A stretch of 47,253 nt of DNA from Corynebacterium sp. (GTDB lineage: Bacteria > Actinomycetota > Actinomycetes > Mycobacteriales > Mycobacteriaceae): positions 6,384-53,636 of the forward strand of contig NZ_JAUNLP010000009.1 of the NCBI RefSeq assembly GCF_030532195.1, read 5' to 3'. The position numbers were made by a program, and so were the translations under genes. Positions 16,886-24,842 of the stretch are shown one piece after another (positions within the stretch are counted from its first letter, which is position 1; each line of letters starts with the position of its first letter). Below the pieces are notes generated by a model. It was given only the letters and a program-made list of their open reading frames with translations. It was not told the DNA's origin and did no database searches.

Positions 16886-17176
16886 CTAGCGGCGACCGCG
16901 AGAAATCACTCGCGACAGACCAACAGTGGACAAAATGCCAAGCAACCCGGCGAGCATCGCAATATCGAACGTGATTGCAGTAGCTCGCAACAGAGCCGTA
17001 GTCAGAAACACTCCGACCATTGGGTAGAAGGCTGCGTCGGCAAGCACTGCGCGCGAAACGTTGCCCGGAACGCGGAAGATCAGCACCACGCCCAGCAGCA
17101 GCGCAATGGCGCACAGTGCCACGCCGACACCGCCGATGAAAGTGACCACTTCGGGACTAATCAAGGTGTCGTTCAT
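16886..17176 (-). CDS. mrpF: Mrp Na+/H+ antiporter subunit F
   Basis: A 96-residue protein with three helices and the MrpF-type RVPGNVSRAVLADAAFYP loop followed by ATAITFDIAMLAGLLG. It starts with ATG overlapping the mrpE stop (ATGA-type 4-bp overlap) and precedes mrpG, so translation is probably coupled along the operon. Confidence 0.9.
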   Translation of the reverse strand: MNDTLISPEVVTFIGGVGVALCAIALLLGVVLIFRVPGNVSRAVLADAAFYPMVGVFLTTALLRATAITFDIAMLAGLLGILSTVGLSRVISRGRR

Positions 17177-17661
17177 GAGCGGTCTCCTTTACCTTTCTCA
17201 GATGCCCGGATCTGGAGCTCCTCCGGCAGCGGAAGACCGTGGTCGACCTCTGCGGCAACGCCCACGACCGCATCCGGGTCAATGAACTGGTTGGAGTCAT
17301 ATTCCTCGAAGACAAACGCCTGCGGGCGCTCAGTACCGCGAAGGCTGGGCTTTAGATGCTCCTCCATGTCATAGAGGGAGTCATACAGCGCGTCCAGATC
17401 AGCGCCAAAGATGGCGTGGACAATAAACAGCCTGCCCTTGGCCGTCTCGCGCACGCCACAGACCAGCGTGCCCGGGGTCATGGTGATGGACTCCGCAAAA
17501 AGCGTGACCTCCAGGTCAGACTGCACACGCAGTGGCAGGCCAATAAGCACCGGACGCTGCTGCTGGCGCGGGCGCAGAGTATCGGTCACCACGTCCGTGG
17601 CAGCCAGAATGACCTGCCAGACCAGCCAGAGGGAATAGCGGATAATGTGCAGAGTCTTCAT
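17173..17661 (-). CDS. mrpE: Mrp Na+/H+ antiporter subunit E
   Basis: This 162-residue MnhE-family protein has short N-terminal hydrophobic segments, then the conserved core ESITMTPGTLVCG and FIVHAIFGADLDALYDSLYDMEEHL. In most relatives MrpE has more hydrophobic segments before this core; here the N-terminus is short. It overlaps mrpD and mrpF by a few bases. It is thought to stabilise the complex. Confidence 0.9.
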   Translation of the reverse strand: MKTLHIIRYSLWLVWQVILAATDVVTDTLRPRQQQRPVLIGLPLRVQSDLEVTLFAESITMTPGTLVCGVRETAKGRLFIVHAIFGADLDALYDSLYDMEEHLKPSLRGTERPQAFVFEEYDSNQFIDPDAVVGVAAEVDHGLPLPEELQIRASEKGKGDRS

Positions 17662-19214
17662 CAGTAAACACCTCCGATGGCGTTTTGGACTCCGCCGAGC
17701 GTGGCCTCACGGTAGCCGTCGATATTCAGCAGCGCATCAGCCGCACCCGTAGTTGCCCACGTGACAGCGCCGACGGCAACGAACATCGCCACCGAGATAA
17801 TCGCCAGCGCAGCAGACGGCGCAACCAGCGCACCCGGCACGCGTACGGACTCATCCACGCCCTGCATTGGCCGGCCCCAAAAGACCGCGCGCCACATGCG
17901 AATCATGGCCAGCAGCGAGCCCAGCGAGGCGATAATAATGGCCGCAATCGCGACAATCGAACGGGCATCGCCAGTCGCGGCGGACGCAAAGACAATGCCA
18001 ATCTTGCCCCACACACCGGAAAACGGCGGGAAGCCCACAATGGAAAAGCTCATCGCCGCCATCACCCACGCAACTGCCTGGTCACGACGCGCCAGCCCCG
18101 AAAGCCTGGAGAGCGTGCCGGTACCGTAGGTCTCTTCCACCGCACCGGAGCCCAGAATCAGAGCACCGACGGTCACCATGTGGTGCACCGCGTAGAAAAT
18201 ACCCGCAGCCAGCGCCGCCTCGGCACCATCGCTGGCATCCGTAAACGCCAGCACGATGAGAATAAACGGCATGCCCGTGACCATTTGGTACGCCAGCACC
18301 TCACGCATTGTGGTCTCGGCGAGACCCGCAAACGAGCCGACCAGCATCGAGATTGCCATCACGATAATGATGGGCCAGTGCCACGATGGGTTCATCCCCA
18401 CAATCACGACGTAAATGCGGAACAGCATGTACACCGCAACCTTCGTATGCACCGCCGAAAACAGGCCCATCACCGCAGGGCTTGTCGACGGATACGTCCG
18501 CGGCAACCACGTGTGAGCCGGAACCAGACCAGCCTTCACACACAGCGCAATGATGACAATTCCCAGTGCCACAACACCCGTGCCACCAGGGCCGCCCTCG
18601 CTGGCCATATTCGCCAGCATGGCAATATTCACATTGCCCGCCGAACCATAAATCAGCGTGACACCAATGAGCAGCACCGTGGAGGTCAGCAGGTTAACCA
18701 GCACGAAGTTACGGCCAGCAGCCAGGCGGTGCCACGTACCCGTCACAGCGATGAGGCCGTAGGAGGGCAGCAGCATGACCTCCATGAACACGAAGAAGTT
18801 GAACAGATCGGCAGTCAGGAAAGCACCCGACATGCCGGCCAACATCATCAGCGTCAGGGAGGGGAAGAAGCGAGAGGTGTTCTCACCGGCAACGTGGGCA
18901 AACCAGTTGCCAATGGCCACCACCGCGGCGGCTACGCCCAGCATCAGCATGGAGAACGTGTCCGCCAGGAACGGAATGGCGATACCGCCGGGGTAAGCGC
19001 CCACGCCGTGGCCGACCGGGCCGTTGGTGGCAACATAGAACATCACCGAAAACGCAGCCAGCGACGACAGTGTCGGCACCAGGATGCCCATGGTCGCGCG
19101 CATCCACAGCTTCGGCAGAATAGCCGTGACCGCAGAGAGAATCAGAGGCAGTGCCGCAAACAGCGGCAGCAGCGAGGACAGCGTTGAAGTGGACATTGCA
19201 GAGGCTTCTACCAT
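17661..19214 (-). CDS. mrpD: Mrp Na+/H+ antiporter subunit D
   Basis: A roughly 517-residue polytopic protein of the complex I NuoN/NuoM antiporter-like family. It has about 14 hydrophobic helices and the family motifs FFVFMEVMLLPSYGL (helix-5 Glu), KAGLVPAHTWLPRTYPSTSP and HTKVAVYMLFR (buried Lys). These Glu and Lys/His residues form the proton path. The start is either ATG 19214, overlapping the mrpC stop by 7 bp, or ATG 19196; neither ribosome-binding site decides. The protein works with MrpA in the membrane arm. Confidence 0.93.
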   Translation of the reverse strand: MVEASAMSTSTLSSLLPLFAALPLILSAVTAILPKLWMRATMGILVPTLSSLAAFSVMFYVATNGPVGHGVGAYPGGIAIPFLADTFSMLMLGVAAAVVAIGNWFAHVAGENTSRFFPSLTLMMLAGMSGAFLTADLFNFFVFMEVMLLPSYGLIAVTGTWHRLAAGRNFVLVNLLTSTVLLIGVTLIYGSAGNVNIAMLANMASEGGPGGTGVVALGIVIIALCVKAGLVPAHTWLPRTYPSTSPAVMGLFSAVHTKVAVYMLFRIYVVIVGMNPSWHWPIIIVMAISMLVGSFAGLAETTMREVLAYQMVTGMPFILIVLAFTDASDGAEAALAAGIFYAVHHMVTVGALILGSGAVEETYGTGTLSRLSGLARRDQAVAWVMAAMSFSIVGFPPFSGVWGKIGIVFASAATGDARSIVAIAAIIIASLGSLLAMIRMWRAVFWGRPMQGVDESVRVPGALVAPSAALAIISVAMFVAVGAVTWATTGAADALLNIDGYREATLGGVQNAIGGVY

Positions 19215-19696
19215 TTCTCGTCACCGCCAATCGAGGATTCGCGCGGGAACTTATCCGGAGCCGGTGTCACACCTGGAGTACCGGTGACCGTGGAGTCCGA
19301 GTCCGCCGGAATGTGCTTACCAGCACGGCGACCAGCGGTCGACAGCTGCTGCATAGCCTCGCGGTCCTCGTGAATACGGGTGTCGTCATCATGACCCAAA
19401 CCAGCCAGAGCCAGCATGAATGCGGTCACAGCCATGGTAATCACGATGGCTGTCAGCACGAAGGCCTGCGGAAGTGGGTCAGCGGTCTGCTCGATGGCGC
19501 TGGCACCAGCACCCGGAACATCCTCATTGCCCAGCAGCGGCTCCCCGCGCCAAGCACCGACACCAGTGGACAGAATGATCAGGTTTGCGGCATGGGAAAT
19601 CAACGTCATGCCAATGACAGTGCGCAGCATGCCGCGCTGAAGCACTAGGTACGTGCCACCGCCTGCGAGGACGGCAGCCATGATGGCGATAATCAC
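19208..19696 (-). CDS. mrpC: Mrp Na+/H+ antiporter subunit C
   Basis: A 162-residue NuoK-like subunit with three helices. The signature LQRGMLRTVIGMTLISHAAN and FVLTAIVITMAVTAFMLA segments are typical of MnhC. After residue 110 it carries a hydrophilic tail of about 50 residues (Thr, Pro, Asp rich), longer than the bare family core. Its ATG overlaps the mrpA stop by 4 bp. Confidence 0.92.
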   Translation of the reverse strand: MIIAIMAAVLAGGGTYLVLQRGMLRTVIGMTLISHAANLIILSTGVGAWRGEPLLGNEDVPGAGASAIEQTADPLPQAFVLTAIVITMAVTAFMLALAGLGHDDDTRIHEDREAMQQLSTAGRRAGKHIPADSDSTVTGTPGVTPAPDKFPRESSIGGDEKW

Positions 19697-22600
19697 TTCT
19701 TTGCCTCCTCTGCAACGACGGCATCGTCAATGGTGGCATCAGCATCCGAGGTGTACACACCCATCTTCGGCGGTACCCGCAGGCTCGAGCGGTGCGGGAA
19801 GTGCTCCCGCATCACATCATCCGCGCCGGTCACACCAGGACGGTTTGGCCCACCCAGGAGATTCAGGGCAGTTGCCACGATGCCGATGACGGCCAGGTAC
19901 ACGCCGACGTCGAAAAGCAATGCCGTGGTGAGGTGCTGCCCCAAAAACTCGCCGTACAGCGGTGCCAAGAAGGACCCCTTGGCGTATCCGATAAAGCCCG
20001 TGGTGATGGCCGTGATGACACCCGCGGCGCTGAGGACGACTGGCGTCTTCTTGCCGAAGACCAGCTCATCGCGATCCTTGGACAGGTAGATCATCATCAC
20101 TGCAGCGGCACCGATGAGCGCCGCGTTGAAGCCGCCACCCGGAGCCGTGCCACCGCGGTAGAGAACCACAGCGGACAGGACGAACAGCAGCGGTGCCAGC
20201 CAACGGACCAGCCAGCGCATCATGATGGAGTTCAGTGCGGGCTCTGCAAGCGGACCCGGCTGATCCAGCAGGTGCGGGAAGCGCGGCATCGAGGTGACAA
20301 CCGCCGCCATCGCGACACCCGCCATACCGAGAACCGCCAGCTCACCCATGGTATCGAATGCACGGAACTCAACGAGGATCACGTTGACGATATTGGTCTC
20401 GCCCGTGACCTTCTCCGTGTTGTCGATGTACCACTGCGCGACCTCCGGCATTTGACGACGGCCAGTGAGGAACCACACCGCGCCAAACGTAGCCAAGCCC
20501 ACGGCAACAGCCATAACAGCAGCGAAACCGCGGCGGCTCTTCGTGGTCTCAGAAAAAGCGCGCGGCTGGAAGCGCAGGACCAGCATCATCAGCACAACAG
20601 TCAGGATTTCCACCATGAACTGCGTCAACGCCACATCCGGAGCGCCCAACATCAGAATCTGCAGCGTGACACCAACACCGGTGACGCTGAGCAGCACGGC
20701 TGCCTGCAGACGGTTCTTCGCCCGCAGCGTAGCCCACACGCCAATGAGGACCACGACTAGGGCAATCAGGTCGGTCAGATGGTCGATGCCGTCAATCTTC
20801 GGCAGCACCGGAGCGCCGCCAACACCCGGCGCAATAGCGATGACCAGGGCGTATACCGAAAGCAAACCAAGTAGCGGCAGCAGGTGACGCGACGGCTGAT
20901 GCGACTGCGCCACCTTTGCCATTCCGCGACCAGCGCGCTGCGAGATACTCAGCGACGTATTAATCGCCTCCACACCCGTGAATGGGAAGAGCTTGCGGCC
21001 AGTCAAGAACTCATTGACGCGAGCGCGGATAAAGATGAAGCCCACACCCGCAGCCAGCACAATTACCGAGATAATCAGCGGCACATTCACACCGTGCCAC
21101 AGACTCAAGTGCGCCTCCTGAGTAGTGCCCGGCGGAAGCTGGCCGACGGTATCGGCCACGCGGTTGAGCGGACGATTCAGGATCGCACCGGCAGCGAAGG
21201 CCGCCGGGAGGCTGAGCACGCCGGGGATAGCGGCCGGCAGCCACAGGGCAACCGGGGCCTCCGTGATGTGGTCAACATCGCGCGGGCCATCCACGAACGC
21301 ACCGAAGACCAAGCGTGCCGAGTACGCGAACGTACCAATCGCACCAATCGCCGCCACGGTCAGCAAAATGACCACGCCAGTATTGGTAAATGGCGCGCCC
21401 TCGAACGCGGTCAGCATGCCCTCCTTCGACATAAAGCCAAAGAACGGCGGAATTGCCGCCATCGATGCCGCACCAAACACCATCGAGCCAAAGCTCCACG
21501 GCATCTGCTTCCACAGTGGGCCCAGGCGACGAATGTCGCGCGTACCCATCTGGTGATCAATCACGCCGGCCATCATGAACAGCGAGGACTTAAACATCGC
21601 GTGCGCAATCGTGTGCACAACAGCGGCCATAATGGCGAACTTCGTGCCCACACCAATCGTCGCAACAATCCAACCCAGCTGCGAGACCGTCGAGTACGCA
21701 ATCAGCTTCTTTAGGTCAGTCTGCTGCAGCGCAAAGTACGCCGTCGCAACAGCCGTCCACATACCCATGACAATCAGCAGCAGCTGCCAGACGCGCACGT
21801 CCGCGAACACCGTGGAAAAGCGCATCAGCAGGTAAACGCCTGCCTTGACGACGGCTGCAGCGTGCAAGAAAGCCGACACGGGAGTTGCCGCCGCCATGGC
21901 CTCTGGAAGCCAGGCGTGGAACGGGAACTGGGCAGCCTTTGTAAAAGCGCCCAGGGCCACCAGCGCAGCCAAAAGACTGCGGGCGCCCGGATTGGCCTCC
22001 CACTCCGGCGAGGCCAGAAGCTCTGTGAGGTTGGTAGTACCCGTCAGCCACACAGCTCCGCCGAGGGCGGCCAACAGGAACAGGCCGCCGGTGAAGGTCA
22101 GCAGCAGCGTGCGCAGCGAACCCAACTCACCCGACGAACCCGACCTTGCGATGAGCAGGAACGAAGCCATGGAGACCAGCTCCCACCCGATGAAGAGGAG
22201 CATGATGTCGTCGGCAAGCACGAGGAGCAGAACCGCCAGCATGAATGCCGTCATGAGGACGTAGAAGCTCATCGCCGATTTTTTCGGTGGCAGGTACGCG
22301 GTGGAGTAGATGAAGACTATCGAGCCCACCAGCAGCGCCAGGAAGCTAAACACCATGGAGAGAGGATCGAGCTTTAAGGCGAACTCAGCTGCCAGATCCG
22401 GAGACCAGGGCCTGGACCAGGTGAAGGTGGTGCCGTCTAGTACTGCGCCTGTAAGGCGCGCGAGCTGAACCACCGAAGCGACGAAGAACGCCACGATAGG
22501 CCAGCCCGCGTGCCTGCCGAGGAGCTTCACAAACAGCGGTGTCAACGCCAGCGCAATCGCCACCAGCAGCGGGACCGACAGGAGGGTGAAGCTGTTGGTG

Positions 22601-22848
22601 GTGGTTGTTGCTTGCGCTGCAAGCGTGGTTGCGTGCTCTGTGAGCGTTGTTGTGTGCTCTGCCTGCGCGGTAATTAAGTCAGTGTCTAATGAATGTGCCG
22701 TTATGACGTCGGGCGCATTGCCTAAGGCCTCGATTGGGCCCGGCGGTACCGGCACCGATGCCGGTGCTGGTGAGGCTGGTGGTGCGCTTGCCGACGAGGA
22801 ACTGGCTAAAGAAAAGCTGGCCGAAGCCAGAGATGCCAGGTGCGTCAC
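19693..22848 (-). CDS. mrpA: Mrp Na+/H+ antiporter subunit A, fused A/B form
   Basis: This is the largest subunit, up to 1051 residues, of the NuoL-like type. It has FIGWELVSMASFLLI (key Glu), FPFHAWLPEAMAAATPVSAFLHAAAVVKAGVYL and the H/K residues of the proton path in the first 500 residues. A DUF4040 region follows (about 690-780), then a C-terminal MnhB domain with RGGTAPGGGFNAALIGAAA. The fusion with B is usual in actinobacteria and explains why no separate mrpB is present. The start is uncertain: the open frame begins with GTG at 22848, without a good Shine-Dalgarno, and gives an 85-residue Ala/Ser/Thr/Pro-rich extension before the first helix. The complex exports Na+ in exchange for H+. 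Confidence 0.9.
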   Translation of the reverse strand: MTHLASLASASFSLASSSSASAPPASPAPASVPVPPGPIEALGNAPDVITAHSLDTDLITAQAEHTTTLTEHATTLAAQATTTTNSFTLLSVPLLVAIALALTPLFVKLLGRHAGWPIVAFFVASVVQLARLTGAVLDGTTFTWSRPWSPDLAAEFALKLDPLSMVFSFLALLVGSIVFIYSTAYLPPKKSAMSFYVLMTAFMLAVLLLVLADDIMLLFIGWELVSMASFLLIARSGSSGELGSLRTLLLTFTGGLFLLAALGGAVWLTGTTNLTELLASPEWEANPGARSLLAALVALGAFTKAAQFPFHAWLPEAMAAATPVSAFLHAAAVVKAGVYLLMRFSTVFADVRVWQLLLIVMGMWTAVATAYFALQQTDLKKLIAYSTVSQLGWIVATIGVGTKFAIMAAVVHTIAHAMFKSSLFMMAGVIDHQMGTRDIRRLGPLWKQMPWSFGSMVFGAASMAAIPPFFGFMSKEGMLTAFEGAPFTNTGVVILLTVAAIGAIGTFAYSARLVFGAFVDGPRDVDHITEAPVALWLPAAIPGVLSLPAAFAAGAILNRPLNRVADTVGQLPPGTTQEAHLSLWHGVNVPLIISVIVLAAGVGFIFIRARVNEFLTGRKLFPFTGVEAINTSLSISQRAGRGMAKVAQSHQPSRHLLPLLGLLSVYALVIAIAPGVGGAPVLPKIDGIDHLTDLIALVVVLIGVWATLRAKNRLQAAVLLSVTGVGVTLQILMLGAPDVALTQFMVEILTVVLMMLVLRFQPRAFSETTKSRRGFAAVMAVAVGLATFGAVWFLTGRRQMPEVAQWYIDNTEKVTGETNIVNVILVEFRAFDTMGELAVLGMAGVAMAAVVTSMPRFPHLLDQPGPLAEPALNSIMMRWLVRWLAPLLFVLSAVVLYRGGTAPGGGFNAALIGAAAVMMIYLSKDRDELVFGKKTPVVLSAAGVITAITTGFIGYAKGSFLAPLYGEFLGQHLTTALLFDVGVYLAVIGIVATALNLLGGPNRPGVTGADDVMREHFPHRSSLRVPPKMGVYTSDADATIDDAVVAEEAKK

Positions 22849-23117
22849 TTGAAGGCTACTTTCGCATTTTGATTACAATTTCCGTACCCATACAGATTAA
22901 CAGCCGTGAATTTGGGGCACCTGGGGTAAAAGTGTCAGGCGGGGGCAGGTGGGGTTTGGCTAAATGACCTAGGCTCGCATGTTTGGAGGTTTGGTTTCGC
23001 TAAAAGCCCAGGTGGCGGCCGTCGTGAAGCGTGAAAACAGCACGGAGCATGCGAGTCTGCGCCAATTTGACCCCTGTGAATTCGGTTAACCGTTGCTTTT
23101 GGCGTGCAGGGTACGAA

Positions 23118-23161
23118 AAAACCCTCCCTCACCTGAATAAAACCAGGTGAGAGAGGGTTTT
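23118..23161 (-). terminator. Terminator of tRNA-Pro
   Basis: An 18-bp stem with one mismatch (arms 23118-23135 and 23144-23161) and an 8-nt loop. In the leftward direction it ends in TTTTTTC, starting a few bases after the tRNA CCA end. Confidence 0.9.
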
Positions 23162-23164
23162 ACT

Positions 23165-23241
<77 letters not shown>

Positions 23242-23328
23242 AGGCCACAGACACAAAACTGAAACAATGTGCAGTCCCGTGCTTGCGAGGAATTACTTTA
23301 GCCCGAGCGTGCTGCAGAATGCAAAACG

Positions 23329-23341
23329 CCTGCTTAGCAGG
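23329..23341 (-). terminator. Short terminator-like hairpin after the metallophosphoesterase
   Basis: In leftward RNA CCTGC-TAA-GCAGG is followed by CGTTTTG, five bases after the stop at 23346. The stem is short, so termination may be partial. Confidence 0.45.
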
Positions 23342-23345
23342 AGGT

Positions 23346-24308
23346 TTAGCGGGAGGGTTTGTGCAGGTCGCGCTCGGTGACCTCAATCAGCGTTGCGGAG
23401 GGGCGGCAGAACAGTCGCACCGGCGCGTAAGGAGAAGTTCCCAAACCATTGGAGACATGCAGCCACGTGTGCTCTGTCCAGCGAGACAGCCCGGAGGCCC
23501 GCGAACGGTCGATACCGCAGTTGGTCACAATGGCCTTGCCCCCGGGCAAGCACACCTGTCCGCCGTGGGTGTGACCGGAAAGGACCAGGTCATAGCCATC
23601 GGAAGCAAAGGCGTCCAACACGTGCGGCTCCGGGGAATGGGAAAGCCCGATGGCGATGTCAGCATCCGGGTTGGGGGCGCCGGCGATCTGCGAGTAGTCA
23701 TCAAGCTCGTGATGAGGGTCATCCACGCCGGCCAGCGCCACCCGCACTCCGCCTGCGACAAACTCGAGCCGCGCGTGGGTCGCGTCCTGCCAGCCACGTT
23801 CAATGAACGCGGCTCGCATGCCACGCCACGGCAGCTCGACACGCGAAGGCTTGCGCTTCTTGCCGGTCAGATACTTCAACGGGTTGACCGGCCGCGGCGC
23901 GAAATAGTCATTCGTACCAAACACAAAGGCACCCGGACGGTTCAGCAGCGGGCCAAGTGCCGCAAGGACGCTCGGCACGGCCTTGTCGCTGCCAAGATTG
24001 TCGCCGGTATTAATCACCAGGTCCGGATTCAACGCGTCCAGGCTGGCAACCCACCGCTGCTTCAGCTTGTGGCTTGGCAGCATATGGAAGTCGGAGACGT
24101 GCAGAATCCGAAATGGCTCACCGGAGCGCTTTCCCGCCCGAGCCAGCGTCCCGGGTGCCAGCACGGGAAGTTGAACGCGGTGGAGTTTGAACGCACGCAA
24201 TTCCACCTGATTCGCGTAGGTGAACGTCGTCAAGCCGAGTGCTGCGAGGGAGCTAGCGGCGATGGCGGCTCCGCGGAGGAAGTTGTTGGAAGTTGCGCGC
24301 GAGTTCAT
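23346..24308 (-). CDS. Calcineurin-like metallophosphoesterase, membrane-anchored
   Basis: A 320-residue protein with an N-terminal hydrophobic stretch (about 12-32) that probably anchors it facing outward. The metal-binding motifs appear in order: VSDFH (near 71), TGDN (near 101), GTND (near 131), LSHSP and SGHTHGGQ (about 245). Together these give the binuclear site of the YaeI/YkuE-like branch of the family. It is the counterpart of M. tuberculosis Rv3683, which also lies beyond ponA2. The substrate is unknown; a phosphodiester or lipid-linked pyrophosphate of the envelope is possible. It is divergent from the YqeY-like gene with 39 bp between starts. Confidence 0.88.
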   Translation of the reverse strand: MNSRATSNNFLRGAAIAASSLAALGLTTFTYANQVELRAFKLHRVQLPVLAPGTLARAGKRSGEPFRILHVSDFHMLPSHKLKQRWVASLDALNPDLVINTGDNLGSDKAVPSVLAALGPLLNRPGAFVFGTNDYFAPRPVNPLKYLTGKKRKPSRVELPWRGMRAAFIERGWQDATHARLEFVAGGVRVALAGVDDPHHELDDYSQIAGAPNPDADIAIGLSHSPEPHVLDAFASDGYDLVLSGHTHGGQVCLPGGKAIVTNCGIDRSRASGLSRWTEHTWLHVSNGLGTSPYAPVRLFCRPSATLIEVTERDLHKPSR

Positions 24309-24347
24309 GACAGAGACACTAGCAACTACAGCGGTAATCTATTGGCT

Positions 24348-24809
24348 ATGAGTGAACTGAAGAAAACAATTGTCTCCGATATGACCGCCGCCATGAAGGC
24401 TCGCGACAAGGAAACCGTCGCGGCGCTGCGCATGCTCAAGGCCGCAATCCAGACTGAGGAGGTCTCCGGCTCCAAGCACGAGCTCACCGATGACGAGGTG
24501 CTGCGCGTAATCGAGCGCGAGGTCAAGAAGCGTCGCGAGTCCGCCGAGATGTACGCCGAAAACGGCCGCCAGGAACTCGCCGACGCGGAGCTCGCCGAGG
24601 CTAAGGTATTCGCTCGCTACCAGCCAGAACAGCTTGACGACGACGCCCTGAACAACCTCGTCGCAGAATGTGTAGCCGAGGTTGCTGGCGATGACGCTCC
24701 GAACATGAAGATGATGGGCCAGGTTATGAAACTGGCCAAGGAAAAGGCCGCGGGCCAGGCTGATGGCAAGCGCCTTTCCGAGGCCGTTAAGACTGCTCTG
24801 CAGGGCTAA
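24348..24809 (+). CDS. GatB/YqeY domain protein
   Basis: A 153-residue soluble protein. I place the start at ATG 24348 (MSELKKTIVSDM); a longer open frame upstream is only the antisense of the metallophosphoesterase. The family pattern LKxxIxxDMxxAMKARDKxxVxALRMLKAAI, then VxxREVKKRRESAEMYxxxGRxELAxxExAE and YQPEQL, is complete. YqeY proteins resemble the tRNA-binding tail of GatB; their role is not settled, though amidotransferase-related or tRNA-binding activity is likely. The gene is convergent with ponA2, 33 bp apart, with no obvious terminator between them. Confidence 0.9.
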   Translation: MSELKKTIVSDMTAAMKARDKETVAALRMLKAAIQTEEVSGSKHELTDDEVLRVIEREVKKRRESAEMYAENGRQELADAELAEAKVFARYQPEQLDDDALNNLVAECVAEVAGDDAPNMKMMGQVMKLAKEKAAGQADGKRLSEAVKTALQG

Positions 24810-24842
24810 TTTCCCTGGTCAGGCCCGCCAGCTAGAACGACA

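Noticed and set aside
17685..19187. 500-codon open frame on the plus strand opposite mrpD
   Set aside because: The translation is an implausible Arg/His/Gln-rich sequence, and mrpD on the other strand is well supported.
23283..24347. Long upstream extension of the GatB/YqeY frame
   Set aside because: It lies antisense to the metallophosphoesterase; the family N-terminus begins at ATG 24348.
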